Assembly: GCA_025924315.1 (NCBI GenBank)
Contig: JAICIO010000003.1
Span: 81,583-145,582, forward strand
Length of the DNA: 64,000 nt
Direction of reading: 5' to 3'
DNA from: Phycisphaerae bacterium
Lineage (GTDB): Bacteria > Planctomycetota > Phycisphaerae > Tepidisphaerales > Tepidisphaeraceae
The position numbers and the translations under genes are program-made. The notes under the pieces were generated by a model. The model did not search any database. It saw nothing but the letters and a program-made list of their open reading frames with translations, and was not told where the DNA came from. Positions within the stretch are counted from its first letter, which is position 1, and every line of letters starts with the position of its first letter. This document shows positions 53,914 through 63,525 of this stretch, piece by piece.

Positions 53914-53927
53914 GGTACGATTCTAAT

Positions 53928-53983
53928 GTAGGGTGTGCTTCAGCACACCGCCGCTTGGAACGGTGTGCTGAAGCACACCCTAC
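53928..53983. repeat. GTAGGG double-hairpin element, copy 4 (variant)
   Basis: Perfect 23-base inverted arms (53928-53950 and 53961-53983). The arm hairpin is GTGTGC-TTCA-GCACAC instead of TCCGC-TTCA-GCGGA, with both sides changed so pairing is kept. It lies between the SDR and riboflavin synthase starts. Confidence 0.92.
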
Positions 53984-53994
53984 AATGGCGAAGC

Positions 53995-54600
53995 ATGTTC
54001 ACAGGAATTATTGAGAAAACCGCGAAGGTGATTGGGGTGGCGGACGGGCCGAAGTTCCGCCGGCTGACGCTGGCGCTCCGCGCGGATGATGTGAAGAATG
54101 GCGAGAGCATTTCGATCAATGGCGTCTGTTTGACCGCGGCGGAGATTGATACGCCGGGCGAGATCGGGTTCGACGTCATTCAGGAAACGCTCGAGAAGAC
54201 GAATCTCGCATTGCTCCAACCGGGTGATGATGTGAACCTCGAGCGCTCGCTGCGCGTGGGCGATCGGATCGATGGACATTTCGTCCAGGGTCACGTGGAT
54301 GGCACCGCGCCATTACTTCGACAAATGAGCGATGAGCGTGAATGGCGGCTGGCGATCGAATCGCCGCTGCATTTGCGGAAGTACATCGTTCCCAAAGGCT
54401 CGATCGCGATCGATGGAATCAGCCTCACGATCGCGCGCGTTGATGAGACGTTATTTGAAGTCGCGCTCATTCCAACGACGCTCAATCTGACGACCATCGG
54501 CAGCCGTCCCATCGGTTGGCCCTTCAACCTCGAATGCGACATCCTCAGCAAGCAGGTCGTGCATTACATGGAGCAGATCGCGAAGCCGGAAAGCGCTTAA
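53995..54600 (+). CDS. ribE: riboflavin synthase, alpha chain
   Basis: The ATG at 53995 gives the invariant N-terminus MFTGIIE. The 201 residues comprise two lumazine-binding barrels (about residues 1-90 and 95-195), with SISINGVCLTA, HFVQGHVDGTA, KGSIAIDGISLTIA and NLECDILSKQVVHY. It converts two molecules of lumazine to riboflavin and a pyrimidine. No ribosome site is visible in the short stretch between it and the repeat element upstream. Confidence 0.95.
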   Translation: MFTGIIEKTAKVIGVADGPKFRRLTLALRADDVKNGESISINGVCLTAAEIDTPGEIGFDVIQETLEKTNLALLQPGDDVNLERSLRVGDRIDGHFVQGHVDGTAPLLRQMSDEREWRLAIESPLHLRKYIVPKGSIAIDGISLTIARVDETLFEVALIPTTLNLTTIGSRPIGWPFNLECDILSKQVVHYMEQIAKPESA

Positions 54601-54686
54601 GCACAAAGACCGCAAAGCTCACAAAGAGACCAAAGAAAAGCCTTTACTTTTCCTTTGTAACCTCTGCGTCTTTGCGCCCTTTGCGC
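54601..54686. repeat. GCGCAAAG inverted-repeat element, solo copy
   Basis: Left arm GCACAAAGACCGCAAAGC (from 54601) and inverse right arm CTCTGCGTCTTTGCG...TTTGCGC (to 54686), built from nine-base GCAAAG units. It begins at the base after the ribE stop. It is the same family as the arms around the GxxExxY gene at 42904-43425, with no gene inside. Confidence 0.82.
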
Positions 54687-54925
54687 ATTCCTTCCGAACT
54701 CCGAAGACGTGATTTACGTCACAAGTCCGATAAATTCGTGAGCACCTGAAGGATTGTGATTCCCTAGCCGATCCGTGATTTCTAAGATATCTTATAGACT
54801 TTCATCCGCTACCCGGCCTGGGTGAAGGTCGGCAGCGGCGGTTATCCGGGCTTCGGTTGTTCCCCGCCCGGGATTTTGCCGATCATTCGCTCAAAGCGCT
54901 ATCTAATCCGGTCGAAGGATAAGCT
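54687..54925 (+). promoter_or_regulatory. leader region of the UDP-glucose dehydrogenase gene
   Basis: This 239-base stretch holds a 12-bp palindrome TAAGATATCTTA (54783-54794), then a GC-rich segment (about 54806-54875) that could fold. AAGGAT lies before the ATG. I see no known riboswitch. Confidence 0.35.
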
Positions 54926-56278
54926 ATGGATGTCACTGTCATTGGCTGCGGTTACGTCGGTTTGGTTACGGGCACTTGCCTGGCGAGCATCGGTCACACC
55001 GTTCGCGGGGTCGAGAAAGATCCGCGCAAGCTCAAGACGCTTCAGGATGGGCACTGCCCCATCTTCGAACCCGGCCTTCAGGAACTGATGCAGGAAAACT
55101 ATGCGTCGGGCCAGCTCCAATTCACCAATGACGTGAAGAGCGCCGTGAAAGATGCCGAAGTTGTCTTCCTCTGCGTCGGCACTCCGCCCAAGCCCGACGG
55201 CACCGTGGACATGTCGTTCCTCGAAGGCGCGGGCAAGGAAGTATGCGACGCGCTCGCGGAACTGAAGAACGAATACATGGTGACGATCGTCGTGAAGTCG
55301 ACCGTCCCCGCCGGCACCAATCGCAAGCTTTACAACTTCCTCCGCGAGCAGACCAAGGCTTACGTGCAGGTCGTTTCCAATCCGGAATTCCTCAAGGAAG
55401 GCACCGCGGTTCAGGACTGCATGAACCCGGACCGCATCGTCATCGGCGGCGAATCGCCCGAAGCCTTCCGCCAGATGCGCCGGCTCTACGATCCGCTCGT
55501 GAAGCGCGAGGAAAACTTCCTCACCATGAACTGGGAAAGCTCCGAGTTGACGAAGTACGCCGCCAACAGCATGCTGGCGGCGCGCATCTCGTTCATGAAC
55601 GAGATGACGATTCTCTGCGAACATTACAACGCGGACATCGAAGATATCCGCAAGGGCATCGGCACGGATCAGCGCATTGGGCCGGCGTTCCTTCGCGCGG
55701 GCTGCGGTTATGGCGGCTCGTGCTTCCCGAAGGACGTGGCCGCGATGGAGCACATCTCCAAGGCCGCGGGGTATGACAACCTCTTCGTGAACGCGATTCA
55801 GACCGTCAACAAGAACCAGAAGAAGCGGTTCGTGGACAAGATCGCCGCCAAGCTCGGCCGGCCGATCGAAGGCGCCAAGATCGCGGTGTGGGGCCTCGCG
55901 TTCAAAGCCGACACCGACGACATCCGTGAGTCCGCCGCCATCGACGTCATCACCTACCTGCTCGAGCGTGGCGCGGTTGTGAAAGCGCACGACTACAAGG
56001 GCATGGAAAACATGAAGCAGATCTTCAAGGACCAGGTCGAGTGGTGCCACGAGCCGGTGACCGCCGCCGCGGGAACCGACGCGGTCGCGCTGCTCACCGA
56101 TTGGCCGCAGTACACGACGCTGCCCTTCCGCAAGATCGCCGCGACGATGAATCAGCCGATCATCTTCGACGGCCGCAACTGCCTCCACCGCGACGTGATG
56201 CGCGAGGCCGGCTTCCAGTACTACCCCATGGGCCGCCCCGCCGTCGAAAACACGCTACGCCTTAAGAACCGCGTGTAA
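54926..56278 (+). CDS. ugd: UDP-glucose 6-dehydrogenase
   Basis: The 450-residue protein matches the UDP-glucose/GDP-mannose dehydrogenases: N-terminal NAD site VTVIGCGYVGLVTGTCLA, CVGTPPKPDG, STVPAGTNRKL, SNPEFLKEGTAVQD, and the catalytic Cys in GCGYGGSCFPKDV. It oxidises UDP-glucose to UDP-glucuronate, a precursor of exopolysaccharide. The Phe/Leu and RIVIGGES form favours UDP-glucose over GDP-mannose. Confidence 0.95.
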   Translation: MDVTVIGCGYVGLVTGTCLASIGHTVRGVEKDPRKLKTLQDGHCPIFEPGLQELMQENYASGQLQFTNDVKSAVKDAEVVFLCVGTPPKPDGTVDMSFLEGAGKEVCDALAELKNEYMVTIVVKSTVPAGTNRKLYNFLREQTKAYVQVVSNPEFLKEGTAVQDCMNPDRIVIGGESPEAFRQMRRLYDPLVKREENFLTMNWESSELTKYAANSMLAARISFMNEMTILCEHYNADIEDIRKGIGTDQRIGPAFLRAGCGYGGSCFPKDVAAMEHISKAAGYDNLFVNAIQTVNKNQKKRFVDKIAAKLGRPIEGAKIAVWGLAFKADTDDIRESAAIDVITYLLERGAVVKAHDYKGMENMKQIFKDQVEWCHEPVTAAAGTDAVALLTDWPQYTTLPFRKIAATMNQPIIFDGRNCLHRDVMREAGFQYYPMGRPAVENTLRLKNRV

Positions 56279-56305
56279 CGCAAATCCGTCAAAACCATCG
56301 AACGC

Positions 56306-56339
56306 TAAGAGGTCGAAGGCAAAACGTTCGACCTCTTTT
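56306..56339 (+). terminator. terminator between convergent genes
   Basis: AAGAGGTCGAA-N9-TTCGACCTCTT stem with a T run on the plus strand and an A run opposite; it may serve both the ugd gene and the convergent Sel1 gene. Confidence 0.85.
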
Positions 56340-58471
56340 CATTGCCAGCTAATATGATTCTGCGTCAAAATCTGCTGGGCTTGCGCATTGTTCGCCTTCG
56401 CGGCGCGTTTCAGCAATTCCATACCGGCGGCGTTGTCAATGCTCACCCCGATCCCCTGGATATACATGATGCCCGCTTGAACCATCCCCGTCGGCTCGCC
56501 TTTACCGGCTGCTTTCATGTACCAGTCAAAGGCGGTTTTGGGATCCTTCGGGACGGACAGGCCGTTCAGATACATGAAACCGACGTTCGACATCGCCGTT
56601 GGGAGTCCGCCATCAGCTGCCTGCCGATAAAGTTTCAGCGCGCGAGCATTGTCCGTCGGGACGCCCTTCCCCAAGCGGCAGCGATCGCCGAGGTTATTCA
56701 GACACTTCTGATCGCCCGCGTCGGCGCCCTTTGTTGTCCAGCGGAGAGCCTCCCCGTCGTTTTTGGAGACACCTTTGCCCGTCAGATACATCGTAGCGAT
56801 CGCGTCGTAGCCGGCGGTCATCCCATCGTCGATGGCGCGCTGAAACCAAATGAGCGCATTCTCGCCACTGACTTCCACGCCCGTGCCGTTCATATAGCAC
56901 GAACCAAGCGCGTAAATCGCATTCACGTTCCCGCGCTGCGCGGCGATCCCAAACCATTGGAACGCTTCGGTCAGATCCTTGTTGACGCCTTCTCCCGAGT
57001 AATAAGCCATCGCCAACCGATAAAGTGAATCCGGATCGGCCACCGTCTGGCATTTGCGATAACATTCGGCCGCTTTCGCCAGATCGCGTTTGGTTCCCAC
57101 GCCATACAAATACAGGTTTCCAAGGTTCGACAGCGCTTCGGGATTTCCCTTCGCCGCCGACGCCGTGAATAGGGTGAAAGCGCGATCAGGATCGCGCGGT
57201 ACGCCGGCGCCTTGGAGATAGCGCCGAGCCATGCTGTTGAGGGCATTGGGCTCGCCTCGATCGGCCGCCATACGGAACCACCGAATCGCCTCCGCCTCAT
57301 CCTGCGGAACACCGTCACCATAGTGATACATGCAAGCGATTTGGTTCATGCCTTTTGCATTCCCCGCGTCAGCCGCTTTGCGCGCCCAATGCATTGCCGC
57401 GCCATAGTCCGTCGGATATCCGTGGCCGCTCAGATACATGCTTGCGATGTTGCAGTACGCATCTGTACAGCCGCGCCGCGCGGCTTCTTGATACAGCTGA
57501 GCGGCTTTGGACCAATCGCTCACAACGATCTCACCGTTGAAGTAGCACTCGCCGAGGAAATTGATGGCGGATACGTCGCCGGTGTCAGCGGCGGCAAACG
57601 CCCACTTCCGCGCCTCGTCGAGGTTCTTCTGCACGCCGGAACCGTGGAAATATGCCGACACCAAGACCAGCATCCCGCGTACATCTCCGAGATCCGCTGC
57701 ACGCTGTGCGAGTTTCACCATCGCCGCAAGGCTTGTGTCATCGTGCGCACGCGCAAGACGTTGAGCGATCTCGATCATTGCTTCAGTCGATCCTGCATCC
57801 GCGGCGGCATGCAGCCATTTCGATTCCAGGTTTGGATCCTTCATCCCGGCGTAGTACGCGAGTTCAACCATCGCCGAAATCTGCCCGCGGCTGACTGCTT
57901 CCTTGAGCAATGCCATGCCGTAGGTCTCATCGCGCGTAACGCCTTTCCCCTCGATGTACATCACCGCAAGATATTGGCCCCCGAGCGTCTCGCCGGACTT
58001 CCACGCCTTGGTGTAATACTCGAGCGCCTCTGCCTGATCGCGCGGAACATCGGGCATTCCCGTGTCGAGCATGTTCGCGTACGCGACCTGCGCCAGGGGC
58101 AGCGTTTGAGCCGCCGATTCCATCAGTCGGGCCGCCTCCGCAAAATTGAGATCTCCGCCGATGCCGCTTTGCCGGCAGCGAGCAAGCAGATACTGCGCAT
58201 TGGCATCACCCACCGCGGCGCGATTCTGCCACGCCGCGTAATGCGTGGGCGCATAGTGAAAGAGGTAAGGGACTTCCTTGGAAAGGAATCGCGAACGCTC
58301 GCTGATCTCGGTGAAGTCCTCCCGAACGATCGCTTGGTCTGGCGGTTCGAATCCCGGCTCTCCCTGCGATCCACTCTTGGAATTCTTTGAGACACAACCA
58401 ATGAGGATGAACGCTACCGTCGCCGAGAGAATCGTTTTCAGAGCGGCTCCCCTTTTCCGAAAAACAGTCAT
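56339..58471 (-). CDS. Sel1-repeat lipoprotein
   Basis: The 710-residue protein has a lipoprotein signal (FILIGC, Cys26). From about residue 85 to the end it is a run of about 16 Sel1-like repeats of 36 residues (for example AQYLLARCRQSGIGGDLNFAEAARLMESAA and ALNSMARRYLQGAGVPRDPDRAFTLFTASA). Sel1 repeats form a curved helical scaffold that binds other proteins. Such proteins are often periplasmic or surface adaptors; partners are unknown. Confidence 0.9.
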   Translation of the reverse strand: MTVFRKRGAALKTILSATVAFILIGCVSKNSKSGSQGEPGFEPPDQAIVREDFTEISERSRFLSKEVPYLFHYAPTHYAAWQNRAAVGDANAQYLLARCRQSGIGGDLNFAEAARLMESAAQTLPLAQVAYANMLDTGMPDVPRDQAEALEYYTKAWKSGETLGGQYLAVMYIEGKGVTRDETYGMALLKEAVSRGQISAMVELAYYAGMKDPNLESKWLHAAADAGSTEAMIEIAQRLARAHDDTSLAAMVKLAQRAADLGDVRGMLVLVSAYFHGSGVQKNLDEARKWAFAAADTGDVSAINFLGECYFNGEIVVSDWSKAAQLYQEAARRGCTDAYCNIASMYLSGHGYPTDYGAAMHWARKAADAGNAKGMNQIACMYHYGDGVPQDEAEAIRWFRMAADRGEPNALNSMARRYLQGAGVPRDPDRAFTLFTASAAKGNPEALSNLGNLYLYGVGTKRDLAKAAECYRKCQTVADPDSLYRLAMAYYSGEGVNKDLTEAFQWFGIAAQRGNVNAIYALGSCYMNGTGVEVSGENALIWFQRAIDDGMTAGYDAIATMYLTGKGVSKNDGEALRWTTKGADAGDQKCLNNLGDRCRLGKGVPTDNARALKLYRQAADGGLPTAMSNVGFMYLNGLSVPKDPKTAFDWYMKAAGKGEPTGMVQAGIMYIQGIGVSIDNAAGMELLKRAAKANNAQAQQILTQNHISWQ

Positions 58472-58592
58472 GACGGAATCGTACCGGGACGTGAAGATTC
58501 AACGCCAACGCCACCTCTGATTCTGACAGCCCCGTTGCGCCTTGCGACTGCGCGACACATTGTGGCGGACCGAGGCTCCTCACAGCCTCGCA

Positions 58593-60086
58593 TCACTGCG
58601 AAGCCTTGATCGTGTGATCGCCGACCTGGGTCAAGCGGCCGGAAGCGTCGATGGTGGCGTCGGTTGGGATTGCGTAAACGCCGTATTCCTCGCTGGTCAG
58701 GCCCCAGCCCTGTTTCTGCGGATCGGGCGCATCCCATAGCACGGGAAAGGTGATTCGCTTTTCGCGGATAAACGCTTCGATGTCGGCGCGATCGGATTCA
58801 TCGCCGCCGGTGAGGACGGAGATGAACAGCGGGGCGTTCGGGTCGTCCTTGCCGTGCTCTTCCTGCAGCGTTGGAATCTCCGCGACGCACGGTCCACACG
58901 CGATGTTCCAGAAGTGAAGAATCACGGGTCTTCCCTGCACGTCCGAAAGCTGCATCGGCTTTCCGACGAGCCAGCGATCGCCCTTGAGCGGCGGAGCGGG
59001 CTTCCCAAGAATTCCGGCGAAGAATTGCTTCTCTTTCGCGGCCTGCGCGAGCCGCGATTGGATCACGACCTGCGAGTCACCGACGGTGTACGAGATCCCA
59101 CGAATGTCATCACCAACGCGGCACCCTTTGGGAAATACGAGCGTGAATTGCGAGCGCGGATATGCGCGGTTGATGGTGACCGTATCCGCATGAAGATGCG
59201 AAACCGTGGCGGGGCCGGTGTCGCCGTGGTATTCGGTGAGCGTCGCACCCTGCGGAACCCAGACGCCCTGCGCGGTCCGGAGCGCACGCGTCACGAGCAT
59301 TTCGCTCTGCAGCCCTCCTGCTTCAAACCGCGGAGACGTGATCGCCATGCTCAGGTATTTGGTCAGCCGAACGGGCATGTAGCCAAGCGATGGATCGACC
59401 GCCAGCGAATACAACTCTTCGCGCATTCCGAGACGCTTGGTCGCCGGCGGCGACGAATTCGATGTGGTTGCTCGAGTCGTTGCTCTGTGCACCAGCACAT
59501 GCGCGTCGATTGGCTGCTCGATCTCCACTTGAATGACGCGACAAGGCCGGCCGTTGACGGTGACCGGGTCGCTGAGCACATGCGCCCGCGGATGATTCAC
59601 GATCGAGAGAAGATCCTGTTCGCTGAACTCGGGCAGATTCGCGCGGGCGACGACACTCATCAGGAAGCGCGAGTATGTCGGCGTCGAGCCGAGCATGTGA
59701 CGCTTGCTGAAAGGCGCGATCGAGCCGGTGTCTCCCGCGATCATGTCGACGACGCGGCCGTCGGTCGCTTCGATTCCATGCCCGCTCATCGAGGGCTGAT
59801 TCCCGCTGTCGGTTCTCTCAAGCCAGTCGGACGTCCCTTGCGCGATTTCGTGAACGTGTGAGACGGATCGGATCGCCGGAATGACGCGGTCATGGAACTT
59901 CGTTGGGGGTTGCGTCCACTCGACGGTGTATTGCGCTTCCCAAGAGGTGATCGATTCCGCGTAATGCTTCGCGGCCGCGATGACGTTTGGTTCGGCTGGC
60001 TGCGTTGCAGCTGGATGGACCTGGCACGCGAGGGTCGCGCTCATGCAGATGAGAAGGGACAGTGGCCGGACAATCAGGCGAAACAT
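58593..60086 (-). CDS. TlpA-like thioredoxin lipoprotein with N-terminal beta domain
   Basis: The 497-residue protein has a lipoprotein signal (ATLAC, Cys21). Residues about 40-350 form a beta-rich region resembling the LolA-like outer-membrane carrier fold (VEWTQPPTKFHDRVI..., TLVFPKGCRVGDD). Residues about 360-490 are a TlpA/AhpC-type thioredoxin with C397-GP-C400 (FWNIACGPCVAEIP). TlpA proteins reduce or carry disulfides outside the cytoplasm. The N-terminal assignment is tentative. Confidence 0.82.
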   Translation of the reverse strand: MFRLIVRPLSLLICMSATLACQVHPAATQPAEPNVIAAAKHYAESITSWEAQYTVEWTQPPTKFHDRVIPAIRSVSHVHEIAQGTSDWLERTDSGNQPSMSGHGIEATDGRVVDMIAGDTGSIAPFSKRHMLGSTPTYSRFLMSVVARANLPEFSEQDLLSIVNHPRAHVLSDPVTVNGRPCRVIQVEIEQPIDAHVLVHRATTRATTSNSSPPATKRLGMREELYSLAVDPSLGYMPVRLTKYLSMAITSPRFEAGGLQSEMLVTRALRTAQGVWVPQGATLTEYHGDTGPATVSHLHADTVTINRAYPRSQFTLVFPKGCRVGDDIRGISYTVGDSQVVIQSRLAQAAKEKQFFAGILGKPAPPLKGDRWLVGKPMQLSDVQGRPVILHFWNIACGPCVAEIPTLQEEHGKDDPNAPLFISVLTGGDESDRADIEAFIREKRITFPVLWDAPDPQKQGWGLTSEEYGVYAIPTDATIDASGRLTQVGDHTIKASQ

Positions 60087-60191
60087 TGGGACCCCTTTCG
60101 AGCTGCCACCGATGATAAGAGGCAGAGCGGATCAGGACAAAGGTCTCCACCTGCGTTCGTTTCGATTGACCAACTGGATCGCACAAATGGC

Positions 60192-61862
60192 TTAGGGGTG
60201 ACTTAATCGCTTCAGCAGCTCGCGTCGTGTTTCGCGGAATTTGGGGACGTTTGTGTCGTACTTGTCGAAATCGAGCACTTGGCGGGTGACGAGGTCTTGG
60301 GCGAGCTTCGGATCCTTTTCCGCCAGTTGCGCGAACAGCTCGTAATCGGCGATGCCGTCGCGCATCGCTTCGAAGCGGATTGAATCGATCACGCCGTCTT
60401 TTCCCGGGTACACAATCCATGCTTCGCCGGCGGGGAGAAAAAGTCCGCCTTCGCGGGATTCGGTCGGATGGTTGAACGGGTCATCGTCCCAGTAGTTGTA
60501 TGCCCAGTGCAGATAGCCGATCGCGCCGTACTTGAAATTGATCCAGTGCAGCAGCCGCGTTTTGATGAGCGGCAACTCGATGTAACGATTGGCGTACTCG
60601 CCTTGCGCCGCCACACAGGTGTAGAACCAGACTTCGTCGCCGACTTTTTTACGGTCCTCGAAGAACGAATAGTTCTGCTGAAAGACGTTGAGGTGCGGAA
60701 CCCAGATGTTGATCGCGCCTGCTATCTTTGTCGTATATCCTGCATCGATCGTGCGGAGCTCGGGCGCGAATTTCTTGACCAGCGCGGCAATCGCCTTATA
60801 ACTGTCGGCGTTCGCATCGACCGGTTCATCGGCCAGGTGCTGCATGTAGATCCGCAGCCAGTTTCGCTCGCGCAGGTGATTGCACAGCGCCGGGAGAAAC
60901 TGCGAATAAAACTGCTGCGCGGGCGCGCTGGCGGGGTCGACCTTTGTTTCTTCGAGCTTTCCACTTTTGACGCCGTACGTCGAGACGACGAACGGGCCGT
61001 TCCAATCGCCCTTTCGCCAGCCGAATTGCTGGCCCTCGATGCGCGCGTTGACACCGGCGGCGAGAAACGTCTGCACCCAGCGATCGAAGTTGGAGAAATC
61101 GAATCGCAGGCGATCGTCCGGGCCTGAATATTCGACCAGCCGCAACGGCGCGACGCGCGCAACATTCTGCCGATGTTCGGCCATGTCGATCGCATACCGG
61201 CGGAGCAGTTCCCAATAGAGCGGTGAATTTGTTTTCGGAAACGGTTTCGGGCCGTTGCTCATCTGGAACCAGTTGGTGACGAGCAGACGCGACTTCTCGA
61301 CGACCGCGTCGTACACGTTCAGCACCAACGGAACGACCTGCGATTGTTGCGATCGCCCCACGACGGCAAGCACTTTCGCTTCGCCGCGATAGACGCCGGG
61401 TTTGGCGTTGATGGAAACTTTGACGGTGATCCAGATCGGCTGCGCGTCGTTCGGCTTGACGTCGATTTCCGGCTGCTCGAGCAGCGGATCGGGGAAGTCG
61501 CCCGGCGGTTTGCGCAGCTGATCTTTCGCGGGGTTGGGGCAGCCCTTGTCGACGGGCACATAGCCGACGAAGCGCACGTTGGCCAGGCCGATCGTTCGCC
61601 GCACGGGACCGTCGGACGCGAGCGGGCGAACATCGCAGCGCAGGTGTATCGGCTCGGACGATCGCGCGACGATTTGAAATGTCGCCGTCTCTCCGCGCGC
61701 GACGTCGGCGACGGCTTGTTTGTCAGTTCCCACTGCTGCATCGCGGAAGACATTGACGAGCGGATCGACCGGCCAGAGGTTGAAGTTATCCGCTCGCGCC
61801 GAACTGAGGACTGGAACCAGAAGGGCCGCACCAACGGCCAGACAATGAGCGAGTAATTTCAT
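60192..61862 (-). CDS. DUF4091 glycoside hydrolase-like secreted protein
   Basis: The 556-residue protein has a signal peptide (to about residue 24), an N-terminal beta domain (about 25-190), and a C-terminal alpha/beta domain with DUF4091 marks: HLADEPVDANADSYKAIAALVKKFAP, VWFYTCVAAQGEYANRYIELPLIKTRLLHWINFKYGAIGYLHWAYNYW and RFEAMRDGIADYELFAQLAEKDP. DUF4091 proteins are probable glycoside hydrolases; DE in LADEP is a possible acid pair. The gene lies 49 bases downstream of the retropepsin-like gene. Confidence 0.9.
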   Translation of the reverse strand: MKLLAHCLAVGAALLVPVLSSARADNFNLWPVDPLVNVFRDAAVGTDKQAVADVARGETATFQIVARSSEPIHLRCDVRPLASDGPVRRTIGLANVRFVGYVPVDKGCPNPAKDQLRKPPGDFPDPLLEQPEIDVKPNDAQPIWITVKVSINAKPGVYRGEAKVLAVVGRSQQSQVVPLVLNVYDAVVEKSRLLVTNWFQMSNGPKPFPKTNSPLYWELLRRYAIDMAEHRQNVARVAPLRLVEYSGPDDRLRFDFSNFDRWVQTFLAAGVNARIEGQQFGWRKGDWNGPFVVSTYGVKSGKLEETKVDPASAPAQQFYSQFLPALCNHLRERNWLRIYMQHLADEPVDANADSYKAIAALVKKFAPELRTIDAGYTTKIAGAINIWVPHLNVFQQNYSFFEDRKKVGDEVWFYTCVAAQGEYANRYIELPLIKTRLLHWINFKYGAIGYLHWAYNYWDDDPFNHPTESREGGLFLPAGEAWIVYPGKDGVIDSIRFEAMRDGIADYELFAQLAEKDPKLAQDLVTRQVLDFDKYDTNVPKFRETRRELLKRLSHP

Positions 61863-61911
61863 GCACTTGATTTACCCGGCCCAACGCGCGGTGTTTGGAG
61901 GTATTCGCGTT

Positions 61912-63378
61912 TTATTTTTCCGACAGCGAAATCTTGATCGTGTAATGATCCGCGCCGGGATCGATATCCACGAAGTAAACCACCAGGCTGTTGTCCTGCG
62001 GTTCCACCGCCAGGACGCCGCGGCCTTTTTTGTCGATCGATCTGGCGGAGCCGAAATCGACGGATTGGAGAAGCTTCAGCATTTCTGGACTGGCGAAGGT
62101 TTGACTCTTCTGCAGATCCCAGGTCTGACCGTTCACGCGCACTTCGCTTGGCCAGGCGTATTGGGTGTGCTTCCACTTCAATCCGTCGGGGGACACTTCA
62201 ACAGTTTCGCTGCCGTCGACGGTCGCGGAGATTTCGAGCGTCACGCGGGCCAGCGATCGCGACGTCGTCGGGGTGCGCGGGCCGGATGAGACGTTGTCCG
62301 TCGAAACCGCATCGACGGCGACGTTGCTGCTTTGACCGCTGATGGGGGAGAGATGCAGCACGCCCGCGGCGATGTCGATGCGGGAGATGAAGTTCTGGAG
62401 AAACGTTCCGCCGAGCAGGCAATCCACGTCGCCGAGCGATTCGGGCAGAATCGCGCAGACGACATTTTTCGCAACGAACGGCCCGACGCGCAGCGAATCG
62501 AGTACGGCGACGCGCGCCTTGGTTTCCTTGCCGTTGGCGGCGACGAGCGTCACTTCCGGATCGTTCGGCTTGGGCTCGAGCTTGAGCTGCTTGGCGACCG
62601 CTTCGGTGATCGAAACATAGGCGGCGCCCGAGTCCACGACCATCGTCACCGGCGTCGATCCGTTGAGCGTCGTGTGCGCGCGCAGCACGCCACCCGCGAT
62701 CTCGCATTTGACCATCGTCGCGTTGAGCGTGTTGCGCTGCTTTCGCAGGCGCGCCAGCTCGCTCTTGAACTGCTCGGACGGGCCGAGCCGAACTTTCATC
62801 TTTGGATTGGCGGCATTGAGATCCGCGAGCGCCGCGGTCACTTCACTATCTGCGGCGAGCTTGTCGTACTGTTTTTGCGCATTGTCCATGCGATCGGCTA
62901 GCTCAAAAGTCGCGCCGATCGGGTCAACCGTCGGCGGAAGGAGTTTCTCGAGATCGCCGTACCGGCGCGCCATGTAACTGGCCGATTGCTCAATCGCGGT
63001 GTTTCGCGAGTTGACCTGCCCCACCAGCTGGTTGTACTGCTCGACGTTGCTCTGTTTGACCTTGGCCATCTGCGCGTCGATGGATTCGATCTCCTTCCGC
63101 AGGCGAAGAATTTTGCCGTACGCATAATCAATGTCATCTTCGATGGTCTTGCGCTTGGCGGCGTAGGCTTCGACCTGGCTTTCGGATTTGCGGATGTTCT
63201 TGAGCGAATCGGTGAGCTTGAGATCGTCGTCGAGGAGATAGAGCGGGCCGAACTTCGTCAGGCCTTTGGTCTTGAGCACATCCTGCGGCGATTTAGAGGC
63301 GGCGCCGGCATGTGCCGATGTCAGGCAGATGGAAAGGAGAAACACGATGCGCGCAATCGGTGCGATTTGACGACTCAT
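61912..63378 (-). CDS. secreted retropepsin-like aspartyl protease with coiled coil
   Basis: The ATG at 63378 begins a signal peptide (to about residue 26). Residues about 50-225 are charged coiled coil. From about residue 228 the protein has a retropepsin-type domain: VTMVVDSGAAYVSITEAVAKQL with catalytic Asp249 in a DSG triad, then CLLGGTFLQNFISRID, the second half typical of single-domain aspartyl proteases (active as dimers). The rest (about 350-488) is a Ser/Thr-rich beta domain. GTG at 63387 is an alternative start. Confidence 0.85.
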   Translation of the reverse strand: MSRQIAPIARIVFLLSICLTSAHAGAASKSPQDVLKTKGLTKFGPLYLLDDDLKLTDSLKNIRKSESQVEAYAAKRKTIEDDIDYAYGKILRLRKEIESIDAQMAKVKQSNVEQYNQLVGQVNSRNTAIEQSASYMARRYGDLEKLLPPTVDPIGATFELADRMDNAQKQYDKLAADSEVTAALADLNAANPKMKVRLGPSEQFKSELARLRKQRNTLNATMVKCEIAGGVLRAHTTLNGSTPVTMVVDSGAAYVSITEAVAKQLKLEPKPNDPEVTLVAANGKETKARVAVLDSLRVGPFVAKNVVCAILPESLGDVDCLLGGTFLQNFISRIDIAAGVLHLSPISGQSSNVAVDAVSTDNVSSGPRTPTTSRSLARVTLEISATVDGSETVEVSPDGLKWKHTQYAWPSEVRVNGQTWDLQKSQTFASPEMLKLLQSVDFGSARSIDKKGRGVLAVEPQDNSLVVYFVDIDPGADHYTIKISLSEK

Positions 63379-63483
63379 CGGCCACACCCGTTTTGTAATG
63401 CCCGTGAAATGAACGGCGTTGGGAGGAAAGCTTAGCTTGGCCGGAAGACAAATGCGAAAGAATCGCGGCTGATATGCGTGTGC

Positions 63484-63520
63484 AAAAAAGAACCCCGAGA
63501 CCTTTTGGATCTCGGGGTTC
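63484..63520 (-). terminator. terminator of the rRNA operon
   Basis: AACCCCGAGATCC/GGTCTCGGGGTT hairpin followed on the minus strand by TTCTTTTTTG, downstream of 5S rRNA. Confidence 0.9.
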
Positions 63521-63525
63521 GGATT

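Noticed and set aside
54822..55088. Plus-strand open frame in the ugd leader
   Set aside because: It runs out of frame into ugd and has no recognised product; ugd itself starts at 54926.
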